A stretch of DNA of 64,000 nucleotides from Neptunomonas japonica JAMM 1380 (GCF_016592555.1 NZ_AP014546.1:2118501-2182500), one strand, 5' to 3'. Shown: positions 1 through 9,685, counted from the stretch's first letter. Notes: generated from the letters alone by a model not told the origin. Made by a program: numbers and translations.

Positions 1-1818
1 GCCTTCAACCATTTACATATCTTTATCGATCCAACGCCTGATGCAGCCAGCAGCTTTATTGAAAGAGAGCGGCTCTTTGCGTTACCTCGTTCAAGCTGGG
101 AAGACTATAACGCCGATCTCATTTCAAACGGTGGCGGGCTATTCTCTCGTTCATCTAAATGGATTGATATCACACCACAAATGAAAACCCGTTTTGATAT
201 CAGCGAAGACCGCTTATCTCCTAATGATTTGTTAACTGCGTTACTAAAAGCACCTGTTGATCTAATTTGGAACGGCGGTATAGGCACCTATGTTAAAGCA
301 ACCCATGAAACGCATGCTGAAGTGGGCGACAAAGCCAATGACAGCTTACGTATTAATGGTAACCAACTACGTTGCAAAGTATTGGGCGAAGGCGGAAATC
401 TTGGATTTACACAGCTAGGGCGTATCGAGTTCTGCTTGCATGGCGGTAAATCAAATACTGACTTTATCGACAATGCCGGTGGTGTAGATTGTTCTGACCA
501 TGAAGTGAATATCAAAATTCTATTAAATGAAGTCGTCGCTAATGGTGATTTGACTGTTAAGCAGCGTAACGCCTTACTACGCGAAATGACTGACGAAGTG
601 GGTATTCTGGTATTAAAGAACAACTACAAACAAGCACAAGCCATTAGTGTTGCGCATGCTCATGCACGCCGCTCTATGGATGAATACATATTACTTATCA
701 ACCGTTTAGAGTCAGAAGGCAAACTAGATCGTGAGCTTGAATTTATCCCATCAGATGAAGTGTTACAAGCACGTAAAGCATCAGGAGAAGGTTTAACACG
801 TCCGGAGCTTTCTGTACTAATCTCATACACTAAGGGTGAGCTAAAAGAGAAGCTCAATGTTTCTTCTATTACTCAAGATGAGTACTTAAGCCGTGCAATT
901 TTAACGGCGTTCCCGCAACGCTTAGTGAACGACTTTGGCCAAGAAATTGAAGATCACCGCCTACGTGGCGAAATTATCGCCACACAAGTAGCCAACAATA
1001 TGGTCAACAGTATGGGGATTACCTTTACTGAGCGCCTTTGCCAGATCAGTGGTGCGAGCTTAGCTGATGTCGCAGCAGCCTTTGTTATCGCTCGCGATGT
1101 ATTTGGTATTGATCAGCTGTGGGAAGAAATTGAAGCACTCGATAACCAAGTGTCTTCTGCTTTACAGCAGCAAATGATGGGTGACCTAATACGCTTGATT
1201 CGTCGTGCTACTTATTGGTTCTTGCGTCACCAACGACCAAAAATTGATGTAAGTGCAGCCGTATCTCAATTCCGTCCTGGTAGTTTACAGATTAGTAAGC
1301 AGTTATCTGACTTATTAAAAGGAGAACCACGAGCACGCTGGCAGCAAAAACATGACGACCTTGTTACTGCCGGTGTTCCATCTTCGTTAGCTGCGGTTGT
1401 TGCAGGGGCTGGTAATCTCTACTCATTGCTTAGTATTATTCAAGCGACTGAGCAAACAGGGCAGTCGCTGGAGCGTGTCGCTCAGATCCACTTTGCTTTG
1501 GGTGATAACCTAGAACTGCATTGGTTTGATCACCAGATCAAAGAGATCGACACAAATAGCCATTGGGAATCTATGTCCCGTGACGGCTTCCGTGAAGACT
1601 TAACAAACCATCAGCAAGCGATTACCGTTAACGTATTGCAAAGTGGTACAGATGAAGAAGAGGGTGATGCTCTGGTCAAACAGTGGTTACAGAACCGCCA
1701 TCAGCTAATGCAGCGCTGGCAGCATTTGCTAAGCGAAATCCGTAGCTCATCACAACCCAACTCAGCAATCTTCGCTGTTGCTATTCGTGAGCTACAAGAA
1801 CTAGCGCAAGCACGCTAA
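1..1818 (+). CDS. gdhB: NAD-specific glutamate dehydrogenase, large type, C-terminal part (5' cut by window edge)
   Basis: The reading frame is open from base 1, so the gene starts outside the window; 605 residues remain. The sequence matches the C-terminal third of the 180 kDa class of NAD-dependent glutamate dehydrogenases (about 1600 residues), which deaminate glutamate to 2-oxoglutarate in the cytoplasm. Visible landmarks are NHLHIFIDP near the start, WNGGIGTYVKA (about residues 90-100), GEGGNLGFTQLGRIEF, and DNAGGVDCSDHEVNIKILL, all typical of the NAD-binding half; a long helical tail follows. The gene ends at a strong hairpin terminator. The family call is secure; the symbol follows Pseudomonas usage. 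Confidence 0.93.
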   Translation, partial: AFNHLHIFIDPTPDAASSFIERERLFALPRSSWEDYNADLISNGGGLFSRSSKWIDITPQMKTRFDISEDRLSPNDLLTALLKAPVDLIWNGGIGTYVKATHETHAEVGDKANDSLRINGNQLRCKVLGEGGNLGFTQLGRIEFCLHGGKSNTDFIDNAGGVDCSDHEVNIKILLNEVVANGDLTVKQRNALLREMTDEVGILVLKNNYKQAQAISVAHAHARRSMDEYILLINRLESEGKLDRELEFIPSDEVLQARKASGEGLTRPELSVLISYTKGELKEKLNVSSITQDEYLSRAILTAFPQRLVNDFGQEIEDHRLRGEIIATQVANNMVNSMGITFTERLCQISGASLADVAAAFVIARDVFGIDQLWEEIEALDNQVSSALQQQMMGDLIRLIRRATYWFLRHQRPKIDVSAAVSQFRPGSLQISKQLSDLLKGEPRARWQQKHDDLVTAGVPSSLAAVVAGAGNLYSLLSIIQATEQTGQSLERVAQIHFALGDNLELHWFDHQIKEIDTNSHWESMSRDGFREDLTNHQQAITVNVLQSGTDEEEGDALVKQWLQNRHQLMQRWQHLLSEIRSSSQPNSAIFAVAIRELQELAQAR

Positions 1819-1835
1819 GCTTCACTCAAGGTATA

Positions 1836-1868
1836 ACGACAGCAGTGTAATACTGCTGTCGTTTTCTT
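1836..1868 (+). terminator. Rho-independent terminator of gdh
   Basis: An 11 bp perfect stem (ACGACAGCAGT at 1836-1846, ACTGCTGTCGT at 1852-1862) with a 5 nt loop is followed by TTTCTT. It lies just after the gdh stop codon. Confidence 0.9.
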
Positions 1869-1926
1869 CCATACCTTATCTTGTGCAATAAAATTCAGCC
1901 AATATTTCCTAAAGAAAGCACAAGCC

Positions 1927-2892
1927 TTATTGATCGCTACGCTTACTTTTATAACCATACATATTATCGAACCCAGGAATTTGATTCTCCCAAATAGGAG
2001 GAGAGCTTCCGATAACTTCTTTTAAAGTATCAATAAAATATTTCGTTTTTATTGGAGGGCTTCGATGAGGGTAAACGGCATAAAAAGAACCGTAATCCTT
2101 TAAATTAAGATGTGTCATAATTGGAATAAGCTTTCTTTCCAATATTTGATTTTCAATCATTTGTGCCGTTGTTAAAGTGAGCATGTTCCCTGATAATGCG
2201 CTGCTTATTAACATTTCCACTTCATTTACTTTGTATGCAGCATTTAGCTGTATAAAAGCTTCAATGCCTTCCGTATTTAAGTATTTCACTTTATCGATGA
2301 TTAGCCCTGGTGATGAATATACTACTGCCGGCAAATTTTCTAACTCCTCAACAGATTGAGGCTTGCCATATTTTTCAAGAAAACGCGGGGCAGCCACAAT
2401 AAGTAGTCGGTTTCGAGCAATTTTTTGGGCTACTAAATTAGAGTTATCAGGTTCACCTATACGAAACCCAATGTCATACCCCTCTCCAACCATGTCGACT
2501 AGCCTGTCTTCTAACAATAACTCCACTTCAACTTCGGGATACTTTTTCTGAAACCGCAGTACAGCCTGTTGAACATACTGTCTGCCAAAAAGGGTGGAAC
2601 TTGATATTTTTAACTTTCCTACTGGATCAACATGATAGTGCTGAGCAAGCCTCGTTGTATTGTTCAACAGGGTTCGTAGGCTTTTCGCCTGAATAATCAT
2701 TTCAGATCCCGCTGCGGTCAACGATAGCGAACGTGTGGTTCTATTCAAAAGGCGAACCCCAAGCTCATTTTCAAGCTTTCCAATTTGCTTGGAGATAACG
2801 GAACGATTGATATTTCTATGTTCCGACACCTTAGCAAACGAACCTAACTCAATTACTTCTAGTAATAATAGTAACCGACTAGCTAAATCCAT
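1927..2892 (-). CDS. LysR-family transcriptional regulator
   Basis: The protein has about 321 residues, normal for the family. An N-terminal winged helix-turn-helix (about residues 1-60) contains the typical LENELGVRLLNRTTRSLSLT segment end, followed by a periplasmic-binding-fold effector domain (for example LKISSSTLFGRQYVQ and GYDIGFRIGEP). The start is placed at the ATG at 2892, which has GAGGTG a few bases upstream; a GTG two codons earlier is the alternative. It is divergent from a crotonase-family gene at 3037, the usual LysR arrangement with its target, so it probably controls that gene. The effector is unknown. Confidence 0.88.
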   Translation of the reverse strand: MDLASRLLLLLEVIELGSFAKVSEHRNINRSVISKQIGKLENELGVRLLNRTTRSLSLTAAGSEMIIQAKSLRTLLNNTTRLAQHYHVDPVGKLKISSSTLFGRQYVQQAVLRFQKKYPEVEVELLLEDRLVDMVGEGYDIGFRIGEPDNSNLVAQKIARNRLLIVAAPRFLEKYGKPQSVEELENLPAVVYSSPGLIIDKVKYLNTEGIEAFIQLNAAYKVNEVEMLISSALSGNMLTLTTAQMIENQILERKLIPIMTHLNLKDYGSFYAVYPHRSPPIKTKYFIDTLKEVIGSSPPIWENQIPGFDNMYGYKSKRSDQ

Positions 2893-3036
2893 GCCCACCT
2901 CATTGTTGCTTTTTTAGCACCAGTTTAATTGTTTTTTGTCTGTTTTTTAACAACTGATGTAAATCTATAGTGCTCATAGTATTCAAAAGGCATCAATTAC
3001 AAACTAACACTTACCTATGATCATGAGGATAATACT

Positions 3037-3909
3037 ATGAATAAACTAACTATTACCAAAAGCGCCGGTGTAGCCACAGTTGTGATCAAAAATCCTCCCA
3101 TAAATATCTTAACCATTGATTTAATAAACGAAATAAATGCATTTGTGCTTTCATTAAAAGATGATCGAGATACCAAAGCGATTGTTTTTAAGTCTTTTCA
3201 TGACTCTTTTTTCATCGCTCATTTAGATCTCAAAATTATTAACGGTAGCCAAGGAGGTCAAGCAGCGTCAATTGAGTTCAGCCATATGATCACAAATATT
3301 AAAGCCATGAAACAAATTTCTATAGCCGTTGTTGATGGGGTAGCGCGCGGCGGTGGAAATGAGTTTTTGATGGCTTGTGATTTAGCCTACGGAACTGAAA
3401 ACTCAGCTTTTGCCCAGCCAGAATTATTTATTAATATTCCAACAGGAGGGCAAGGTGCGGTTCAATTTGCTCGCCGCATGGGTAAAGGTAAGGCGCTACA
3501 AGCCTTATTAACGGGCGCAGATTTTACTCCTCAACAAGCTGAAGCTCTAAACATTATCACTCAGTTTGTACCTAAAATAGACATGAATGCATTTATCGAG
3601 CAGCTACTATCAACCGTTTCTGCTTGGGAGGTTCGAGATATCATGATGTACAAAGAGATCATTGCAACCTCTATCAAAGACGAAGATGCAGGAGCAGAGC
3701 TTGAGTTACGTTATTTTCTTGAACGTGCAAAAGAAGAAAAAACACAGGCGATCATTGCAACGTTCTTAAAACATGGAGGGCAAACTGAACGGGAAGCTAA
3801 AGACATTCAGGGGATTTTTGTTGATACAGCAGCAGAACTATCCTCAAAAAATCAGCAATTAACTAATCATGGCAGCAGGGAGGTAGCACTGCACGCTGCC
3901 TTTATTTAA
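3037..3909 (+). CDS. Enoyl-CoA hydratase/isomerase (crotonase) family protein
   Basis: The 290-residue protein has the crotonase fold. GVARGGGNEFLMACDLAYG at about residues 102-120 supplies the oxyanion-hole glycines, followed by FAQPELFINIPTGGQG and a GADFTPQQAEALNI segment typical of the family. The N-terminal strand ITKSAGVATVVIKNPPINIL also fits. Members hydrate, isomerise or hydrolyse acyl-CoA esters; the substrate cannot be read from the sequence, and the C-terminal third is divergent. GAGG precedes the ATG. It is divergently transcribed from a LysR regulator across a 144 bp promoter region. Confidence 0.82.
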   Translation: MNKLTITKSAGVATVVIKNPPINILTIDLINEINAFVLSLKDDRDTKAIVFKSFHDSFFIAHLDLKIINGSQGGQAASIEFSHMITNIKAMKQISIAVVDGVARGGGNEFLMACDLAYGTENSAFAQPELFINIPTGGQGAVQFARRMGKGKALQALLTGADFTPQQAEALNIITQFVPKIDMNAFIEQLLSTVSAWEVRDIMMYKEIIATSIKDEDAGAELELRYFLERAKEEKTQAIIATFLKHGGQTEREAKDIQGIFVDTAAELSSKNQQLTNHGSREVALHAAFI

Positions 3910-3975
3910 CATTACATACAGCATATAAAACTAAAGAGTATTTAACGCCTTACACTATTGTAATATTAACGCTAA

Positions 3976-3990
3976 TGAGTATGATTATCA
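3976..3990 (+). promoter_or_regulatory. Fur-box-like operator
   Basis: TGAGTATGATTATCA matches the 7-1-7 Fur consensus TGATAAT-n-ATTATCA at 12 of 14 positions, with the right half perfect. It lies about 60 bp upstream of the gene at 4051 in an AT-rich promoter-like stretch. This suggests iron-responsive control of that gene; it is an inference from the motif alone. Confidence 0.55.
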
Positions 3991-4050
3991 TTTATATAAT
4001 GATATATCCTAAATCACAGTAACGTTAATAGAATATATAAAGAGGCTTTT

Positions 4051-4509
4051 ATGCAGTTTATTTGCCCTAAACATCGAAGCCAGTACGCCAGTGCTACTGA
4101 AAACGAACTCATTAATTACTGCTTCCACTGGATGCAAGAGTCAGAAAAACATTACAAAAATAGAGAATGGGCAAAAGTGCTACCCTATGTTGGCAGTGCC
4201 TACGATATAGCTAACATGCTAATGGAGAGAGGAAGTCACAACCGGCTACCATCATCGTTAATGATGATATCCGCTATGTACCTATCCAATGTTTTTCATC
4301 ACATGGGGCGGGAAAAAGATGCTGATATGGTATTAATACTTGCCTATAAACACTTAGCAAAAAACAAACTGGCAAAGCAGATTAAAACTGATAAAGCACT
4401 CGATTATGCTAAGCAACTTATGGATGAGCCATCTCACAGGCATATACTGCAAAGCCAGCTGAACATGGAGATGCATCAGCGCTCCTATGATAGCCAGCTA
4501 TTACATTAA
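4051..4509 (+). CDS. Hypothetical protein, possibly iron-regulated, helical (TPR-like)
   Basis: The 152-residue soluble protein starts MQFICPKHRSQY and is predicted mostly helical, with repeat-like spacing (YLSNVFHHMGREKDADMVLI; AYKHLAKNKLAKQ) that resembles tetratricopeptide-type hairpins. There is no signal peptide or membrane segment. It has two cysteines and many histidines. AGAGG precedes the ATG. A Fur-box-like site sits upstream, so it may be induced under iron starvation. I do not recognise a named family and assign no function. Confidence 0.7.
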   Translation: MQFICPKHRSQYASATENELINYCFHWMQESEKHYKNREWAKVLPYVGSAYDIANMLMERGSHNRLPSSLMMISAMYLSNVFHHMGREKDADMVLILAYKHLAKNKLAKQIKTDKALDYAKQLMDEPSHRHILQSQLNMEMHQRSYDSQLLH

Positions 4510-4538
4510 TAGCGTTTTTTTGCATACAAAACAGACGC

Positions 4539-5588
4539 TTAATAAGGGATGGTGCAATGAATAGCGCCGCTCTCATCTCTTTCTAAAAGGTCACCTTGTA
4601 GCTCATCACATAAACGCTGTAAGTGCTGCAGCAGCAGGTTGGACCATTGTGTCGCGGCAAAAACAGCTAAGCCGTTACCCTGTTCAATACTCAGTAAAAT
4701 ATGCCCAGCTTGCTTTGCTCGTTTCAGCGTTATTTTTAAATCATTGCCATCGGCTGAAAGAACTGCCAACTCAACAGCACTCACCAAAAGTTGCTTAAGA
4801 CGAACAGCGTCTGATTTTATTTGGCTAGGCACACCAACTTCTGAGTCACTACTCACTCGATAATCAAGCAGCCAACCCTCACGGCGGCTTTGTGGCAAGA
4901 ATATCTGCAGCACTTGATTAAGCAAATCAACCGGCTCAAAAAACTCTGGTTGAAAAGGGCGCTTTTGTTGATCAAGTAAGTTAATACTATTATTCAGCCG
5001 TTGATGCTGCGCATGTAGATTAGCCGTAATATCCTGTGCAACAGGGTTAAGATCAAACTGCTGTAAACGTTGGCTATGTTTGAGAATAGGTAGCATTTGT
5101 TTTTGAAGCTGCTCTGCGGCAACTTGACCACTCGACACCCCGGCGTCATTGATGTCCACCGCTTGTACCCTAGCACTCTTAATATCTCTGAATGAGCGCA
5201 GCCCAACTACAACAGATGTTAGCAAGCGAGAAGCCGATAGTTCTGCTTTACTGAGGTAATCATTAATATCGTATTTGACAATGACCTGTGCTTCGGGAGC
5301 GTAGCCCGGGTGGCCTGTACGCAAGATAATCCGAATATCACGATTATTAAGCTCATTACGAATATGCTCAACTAGCTGCAAACCTTCACTGTCAGTTTCC
5401 ATCACAACATCCAGCAACGCCAATGCAATATCCGGATGCTGATTAAGAAGATCACGAGCCTGGGCGCCACTCATCGCGCTGATTAATTCAATAGGGCGTT
5501 GCTCAAACTCGTAACCACGAAACACCATGCGGGTAATACCGTGAATACCTTCTTCGTCATCTACAACCAGAACTTTCCATGGAACCAT
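4539..5588 (-). CDS. Receiver-domain protein with degenerate histidine-kinase-like C-terminus
   Basis: The 349-residue protein begins with a response-regulator receiver domain: acidic pocket VVDDEE at about residues 8-13, phospho-acceptor Asp in ALLDVVME near residue 60, and the switch and Lys region in RIILRTGHPGYAP and NDYLSKAE. After about residue 140 come helical DHp-like stretches and an ATPase-like tail: DAVRLKQLLVSAVELA resembles a kinase N-box but lacks the key Asn, and no glycine-rich ATP-lid boxes remain. It therefore probably receives phosphate but has no kinase activity. It follows the AraC-type gene at 5642-8794 on the same strand with a 53 bp gap, so the two may be co-transcribed. 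Confidence 0.75.
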   Translation of the reverse strand: MVPWKVLVVDDEEGIHGITRMVFRGYEFEQRPIELISAMSGAQARDLLNQHPDIALALLDVVMETDSEGLQLVEHIRNELNNRDIRIILRTGHPGYAPEAQVIVKYDINDYLSKAELSASRLLTSVVVGLRSFRDIKSARVQAVDINDAGVSSGQVAAEQLQKQMLPILKHSQRLQQFDLNPVAQDITANLHAQHQRLNNSINLLDQQKRPFQPEFFEPVDLLNQVLQIFLPQSRREGWLLDYRVSSDSEVGVPSQIKSDAVRLKQLLVSAVELAVLSADGNDLKITLKRAKQAGHILLSIEQGNGLAVFAATQWSNLLLQHLQRLCDELQGDLLERDESGAIHCTIPY

Positions 5589-5641
5589 AATCGATTAATC
5601 GCTATTTATTTATAAGTATGAGGGCTGCTGCAATATCTGCT

Positions 5642-8600
5642 CTATATTGCCAGTAAAGCGTGAGTCTGTCTTAGTTGTTTTACTTTTTCGACCGCTCCCC
5701 AGCGCTGATATAAGTAACAGGCTTCATTTAGACAAAAGCGGGCCAGCCGTGTTTGCTCTTGTGCATATAAGTAGTCTGCATAACGCTCATAACAAAATGC
5801 TTTATGATAACCAAACTCCTGTACTTCTGTTGCTTTAATAGCTTGCTCAAACAAAACAGCAGGAGCCTCCGTTTTGCTATTTTTATCTGAGGGAGACTGC
5901 CTAGCAAGACGCGCTATTTCTGCTTGAAGTAATAGCCATTGTCCTTTGAAATTATCAGGGCAACGCCGCGCCCAAAGCTCAACCCTAGATTCAATCTGTT
6001 CAATTTCAACTCGTCGTCTACGACCCATAGTATGTTGTTGCTGCGACTGTATTAAGCGCATCATTGCCGTACAAAAGAGCGCCTCTGTTACACAAAAATA
6101 CCCTGCAAGCTCATTCTCTAACAAGGCTTCCCAGGTATATAAATCAGGCCATACTGATTGTCGATCTAATAATAAAGCACCAATAATTGTGCTTGCTGCC
6201 TGCCATCCGTGTTTGTATTTTACGGTAACGGGGAATGGCTTTTCAGAACACAATTGCTCTAGTAATAACTGCGTAGATTCACCTAAATATGTCGCTTTAA
6301 ATGCCTGCCCCTGGCTAACCATTGCATTGTGACTTTCTTGGCAAATTAAGAGCTGGGAGTTCAATGGCATTGCTGAAAAAAATAATAATTGATGACGCAG
6401 TAAGCGACAGTCGCTCTGTATTAGCCATTGGCTATGTGTGGTTGCCAGCTCATCAACACCCTGCAGTTGCGAAATAGCCGTTTCTAAAGGTATAAACCAA
6501 TGCAGTACTTGGCTGCTATGTAATAACACCGCACTCAGTGAAGCGTTTTTTTGATCAACTTTCTCGGTGTCTTCAAGGCTTATATGACCATATTGATTAG
6601 CTAGTTGCATACCTTGAGCTGAGAAAATTTGCGCCAATGCATAATCAGCACAAAACCAACTGGCTACCCAAGCATAACTAACAAAAGCAAATGCCGTGAA
6701 AGGGCTGCGACCATATTTAATGCTGAGCAAAGTCATACGGCTAATGGCACAAGCAGCCAGCAACGGCTCACTTTGCTGTCGTGCTAACAGGCTGATCTGT
6801 TCTAATAGTTGCAGCCTTAATAATTGTTGTTGATCATATATGTCAGGCATGCTCGCCATAAATACTGCATCAAAGCGCTCACTGATCTCTTGTAATTGAG
6901 TTAATAACAAAGACAATTGCTGCACTTCATCAGCCGGAAGTGTTTCCTCAAGTAGCGACATGGTATTTAGCAAGTGCACTAATGACTCTGTATGTAAGCC
7001 ATTGTGCTGGTATATTTGAGCCTGCATCAAAGCAGCATTTATTGTTTCTTCGAGGTTTATGTTCACAGAAAGTTCTTGTAAGGCTTTTTGAGCGCTTTCA
7101 ACTTCTCCACCTAACAAAAGTAACCGAGTACGCTGTAAAAACAACTGTGTATTATCGGCGCTTTCTTCATCTGGCAAAAAATGCTGTGCATGCTGCAAAA
7201 AACCATCTGCGTCCAAGTAATTTTGTTGAGCTTCGGCAAGTGAAGCTGCCTTAATATTTAATGCAACTAGGTTGCTCGGTATGGCATTACTTCCCATATC
7301 GACTTTTATTGCTAAGCGAGACCCTTGGTTAAGGTGAAACAAAGCAGGTGATATCTGCTCGAATAAATAAGGCAGAGATAACGTATTAAGCATCGCCTGA
7401 CCAATGCACAAATGACGTTTAGCTTGGTATTGCTCTGTCATACGGTTATAAAGCACAGTACGAATATCAGCATGTGAAAAAGCGAAACCCGCTTTATCCT
7501 CTAACTCAGCTTCTTTACTCAGAGGAGGTATTGCTACAGAGTGAATAATCCCTAATTGCTCTGCTCTCCATAGGTGTATTGCTACACGTGCTACCGGGTT
7601 ATTTGTTGCCTCTCCTAACTCAACCAGATCAAACTTATCACCGAGTAAAGCAGCATATTCTAGAAGCTCCACACTAAAATCATTCAGCGCGGTAATACGG
7701 TGTTGGATCTCATCATGAATATCGTCAGATTCAAGCCATGTAGTATTAGTAGGTTTAGGCGCAGAGGCCGAGACCGGATTAGAGAAAATAACAGGGTTTA
7801 TTTGCTGACGGTACGCACTAGGAGAAACACCCATCCATCGCTTGAATGCTTTTTGAAATGCCGATTGATTAGAAAAACCAAGTTGAAACGCAACCTCACC
7901 AAAACTGAGTTGCCCACGCTGTATGAGCTGCAAACTAACTTCACGGCGAGTGTGGTCATAAACATCTTGAAAGCTAGTCCCTAAAACACCCAACTTTCGC
8001 TGAAGTGTACGCAAGCTAAGACCCACACTAGTAGCGACTTGATCACGGCGAACAGTACCGCCGCCTTCGTGAAGCTGCTGGCGTATTAGATGACGGGTTT
8101 GTGCAATTAACGCACTTTGTTGGTTGGATTTACAAAGCAAAGAGTCCGCAAATTCACGATGTAATTGATGCATCTCTTCATTGGCATCTAGACAGTTATG
8201 TGCAAGATAATGACTAGGTAACAATATTTGATTAGAAGCTGAATCAAACTCCACTTCGGCCGCAAAAAAACGCTGATAATCTTGAGGGGTTTCTGGCTTT
8301 GCAAACGTAAAATGAACAAAGCTTACCGGTATCTGTTGACCCGTTAATGAGCGAGGCCAATTCACTAAACAGGCGAGAAAGTACTCTATGGGTTGCAACT
8401 CAGGGGAGTTCATATCAATGGTAAGCAATGTTCCTTCGAGCGTTTGCTCCATGTGTAACACAGCGCCCTCAAACAAAAGAGGAAAGTAATCCACGAGTGT
8501 TTGATACGCCTTCTCTAAAGTCGGCGCGGTAGACATAAGAAAACCGATAGAACCAAGTAAACGCGGCTGAGTAGCCTCGCCTAGGGTAAGAGCAATCAAC

Positions 8601-8794
8601 GGGTTATTAGATGTTTTCGCTAGCACTTGTAAAACATCATTAAAGTGACGAGCAGGAAAACGAGATCCTGGCTTGGTAAACTCTTCGGCCGAGAGATGCG
8701 CGTAACTAAAAACCTGTAACGGCTCTATTCGATAGTGCTGAGCCAACTGTAATACAGGCTCCAAGAGCTTTGCAGAAGCCGTTATAACCGACAT
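5642..8794 (-). CDS. AraC-family regulator fused to a long STAND/kinase-type helical arm
   Basis: The 1050-residue protein is about three times the usual AraC length. Residues 1-210 match the OruR/AraC-binding N-terminal domain seen in AraC regulators (HYRIEPLQVFSYAHLSAEEF; GSIGFLMSTAPTLEKAYQTL). Residues about 230-335 form the double HTH (VATSVGLSLRTLQRKLG; AFQLGFSNQSAFQKAFKRW; GVSPSAYR). From about residue 365 the sequence resembles the winged-helix plus TPR-like arm of large AAA/STAND serine kinases and hybrid sensor kinases, ending in the typical YQRWGAVEKVKQLR. The P-loop NTPase that normally precedes that arm is absent. This looks like a domain shuffle in which a helical sensing platform was attached to an AraC reader. 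The frame is intact throughout. Confidence 0.75.
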   Translation of the reverse strand: MSVITASAKLLEPVLQLAQHYRIEPLQVFSYAHLSAEEFTKPGSRFPARHFNDVLQVLAKTSNNPLIALTLGEATQPRLLGSIGFLMSTAPTLEKAYQTLVDYFPLLFEGAVLHMEQTLEGTLLTIDMNSPELQPIEYFLACLVNWPRSLTGQQIPVSFVHFTFAKPETPQDYQRFFAAEVEFDSASNQILLPSHYLAHNCLDANEEMHQLHREFADSLLCKSNQQSALIAQTRHLIRQQLHEGGGTVRRDQVATSVGLSLRTLQRKLGVLGTSFQDVYDHTRREVSLQLIQRGQLSFGEVAFQLGFSNQSAFQKAFKRWMGVSPSAYRQQINPVIFSNPVSASAPKPTNTTWLESDDIHDEIQHRITALNDFSVELLEYAALLGDKFDLVELGEATNNPVARVAIHLWRAEQLGIIHSVAIPPLSKEAELEDKAGFAFSHADIRTVLYNRMTEQYQAKRHLCIGQAMLNTLSLPYLFEQISPALFHLNQGSRLAIKVDMGSNAIPSNLVALNIKAASLAEAQQNYLDADGFLQHAQHFLPDEESADNTQLFLQRTRLLLLGGEVESAQKALQELSVNINLEETINAALMQAQIYQHNGLHTESLVHLLNTMSLLEETLPADEVQQLSLLLTQLQEISERFDAVFMASMPDIYDQQQLLRLQLLEQISLLARQQSEPLLAACAISRMTLLSIKYGRSPFTAFAFVSYAWVASWFCADYALAQIFSAQGMQLANQYGHISLEDTEKVDQKNASLSAVLLHSSQVLHWFIPLETAISQLQGVDELATTHSQWLIQSDCRLLRHQLLFFSAMPLNSQLLICQESHNAMVSQGQAFKATYLGESTQLLLEQLCSEKPFPVTVKYKHGWQAASTIIGALLLDRQSVWPDLYTWEALLENELAGYFCVTEALFCTAMMRLIQSQQQHTMGRRRRVEIEQIESRVELWARRCPDNFKGQWLLLQAEIARLARQSPSDKNSKTEAPAVLFEQAIKATEVQEFGYHKAFCYERYADYLYAQEQTRLARFCLNEACYLYQRWGAVEKVKQLRQTHALLAI

Positions 8795-8881
8795 ATAAAT
8801 GATACTGGCATGAAAAGAGTCTTTTAATTAGACAGAGTAAGATATTATTGCTTCAAGATTAACATAGAGTTTTTAATAAAT

Positions 8882-9685
8882 ATGTCCTTACGCGCCATTA
8901 TAAGCATAATAAGTGATTTAGTAATAACGAGCCAACGACAGCGCTATAAGCAGTTGCACAGGGCAGTAGTCAGCTTATGTTTGTTGATTATTGGTAATGT
9001 AAGCATTGCAGATACATTGCGTGTGGGTGTACCTACACCCGGACAAATTCCATTTTTTTGGCTAGATGAAGCAGGGCAGTATCAAGGGATTTACCCAGAT
9101 ACACTACGCTTGATAGCTAAAGATTTGGGTCTGACGTTATCATTTGAGCCATTATCGCAAGCACGCTTAAGAAGGCATTTTGAAATAGGCGAGATTGATA
9201 TCGAAATGGGTGTTTCCGCTAACGTCGACGACAGACGAGAACTTAAAAAAGTTTCACTGTTTACTCGTCCTTTTAGCGTTGTTAATGAGGTGATCATCTA
9301 CAGGCCTGAGCTTTCATTCCCTGTGTTTATTCTTAAAGACCTGGCAGGGCAGCGGGTAGCAACCGTACGGGGCAATACCGTGCCTGATAACCTAATACGT
9401 GAAGACTTCACCAATGAATGGCAAATAGCCCAACGAGTACACCGTGGCTGGAATAACATTGGTTTAATGAAAGAAGCAGTCGCTCTGTATTATCAGCGCG
9501 AGGAAAATCTAGATTATGAAACATCGCTGCCTTACGCCAGTAACCCTGTGTCTTTTCGCATAAATACTCGCATTAAAGATAAGCTGCCGGATATGAATTC
9601 AAGCATTAATCGATTAGATGAGCAGGGAATCTTAGAGCAACTGGTTTGTAAGTATCTTTGCGGGCCCACGATTAATACACAATGA
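8882..9685 (+). CDS. Periplasmic solute-binding protein (family 3 type)
   Basis: The 267-residue protein has a hydrophobic export segment at about residues 28-43 (VVSLCLLIIGNVSIAD), then a mature part beginning DTLRVGVPTPGQIPFFWLD, typical of bacterial extracellular solute-binding proteins of the amino-acid/polar type. GIYPDTLRLIAKDLGL and VATVRGNTVPDNLI fit the same fold. The 27 residues before the export segment are unusual, so the real start may be a later codon, such as the TTG near 8955. No permease or ATPase genes adjoin it, so it may be a sensor-type binding protein; such orphans are common in marine gammaproteobacteria. It is divergent from the AraC fusion gene. Confidence 0.75.
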   Translation: MSLRAIISIISDLVITSQRQRYKQLHRAVVSLCLLIIGNVSIADTLRVGVPTPGQIPFFWLDEAGQYQGIYPDTLRLIAKDLGLTLSFEPLSQARLRRHFEIGEIDIEMGVSANVDDRRELKKVSLFTRPFSVVNEVIIYRPELSFPVFILKDLAGQRVATVRGNTVPDNLIREDFTNEWQIAQRVHRGWNNIGLMKEAVALYYQREENLDYETSLPYASNPVSFRINTRIKDKLPDMNSSINRLDEQGILEQLVCKYLCGPTINTQ

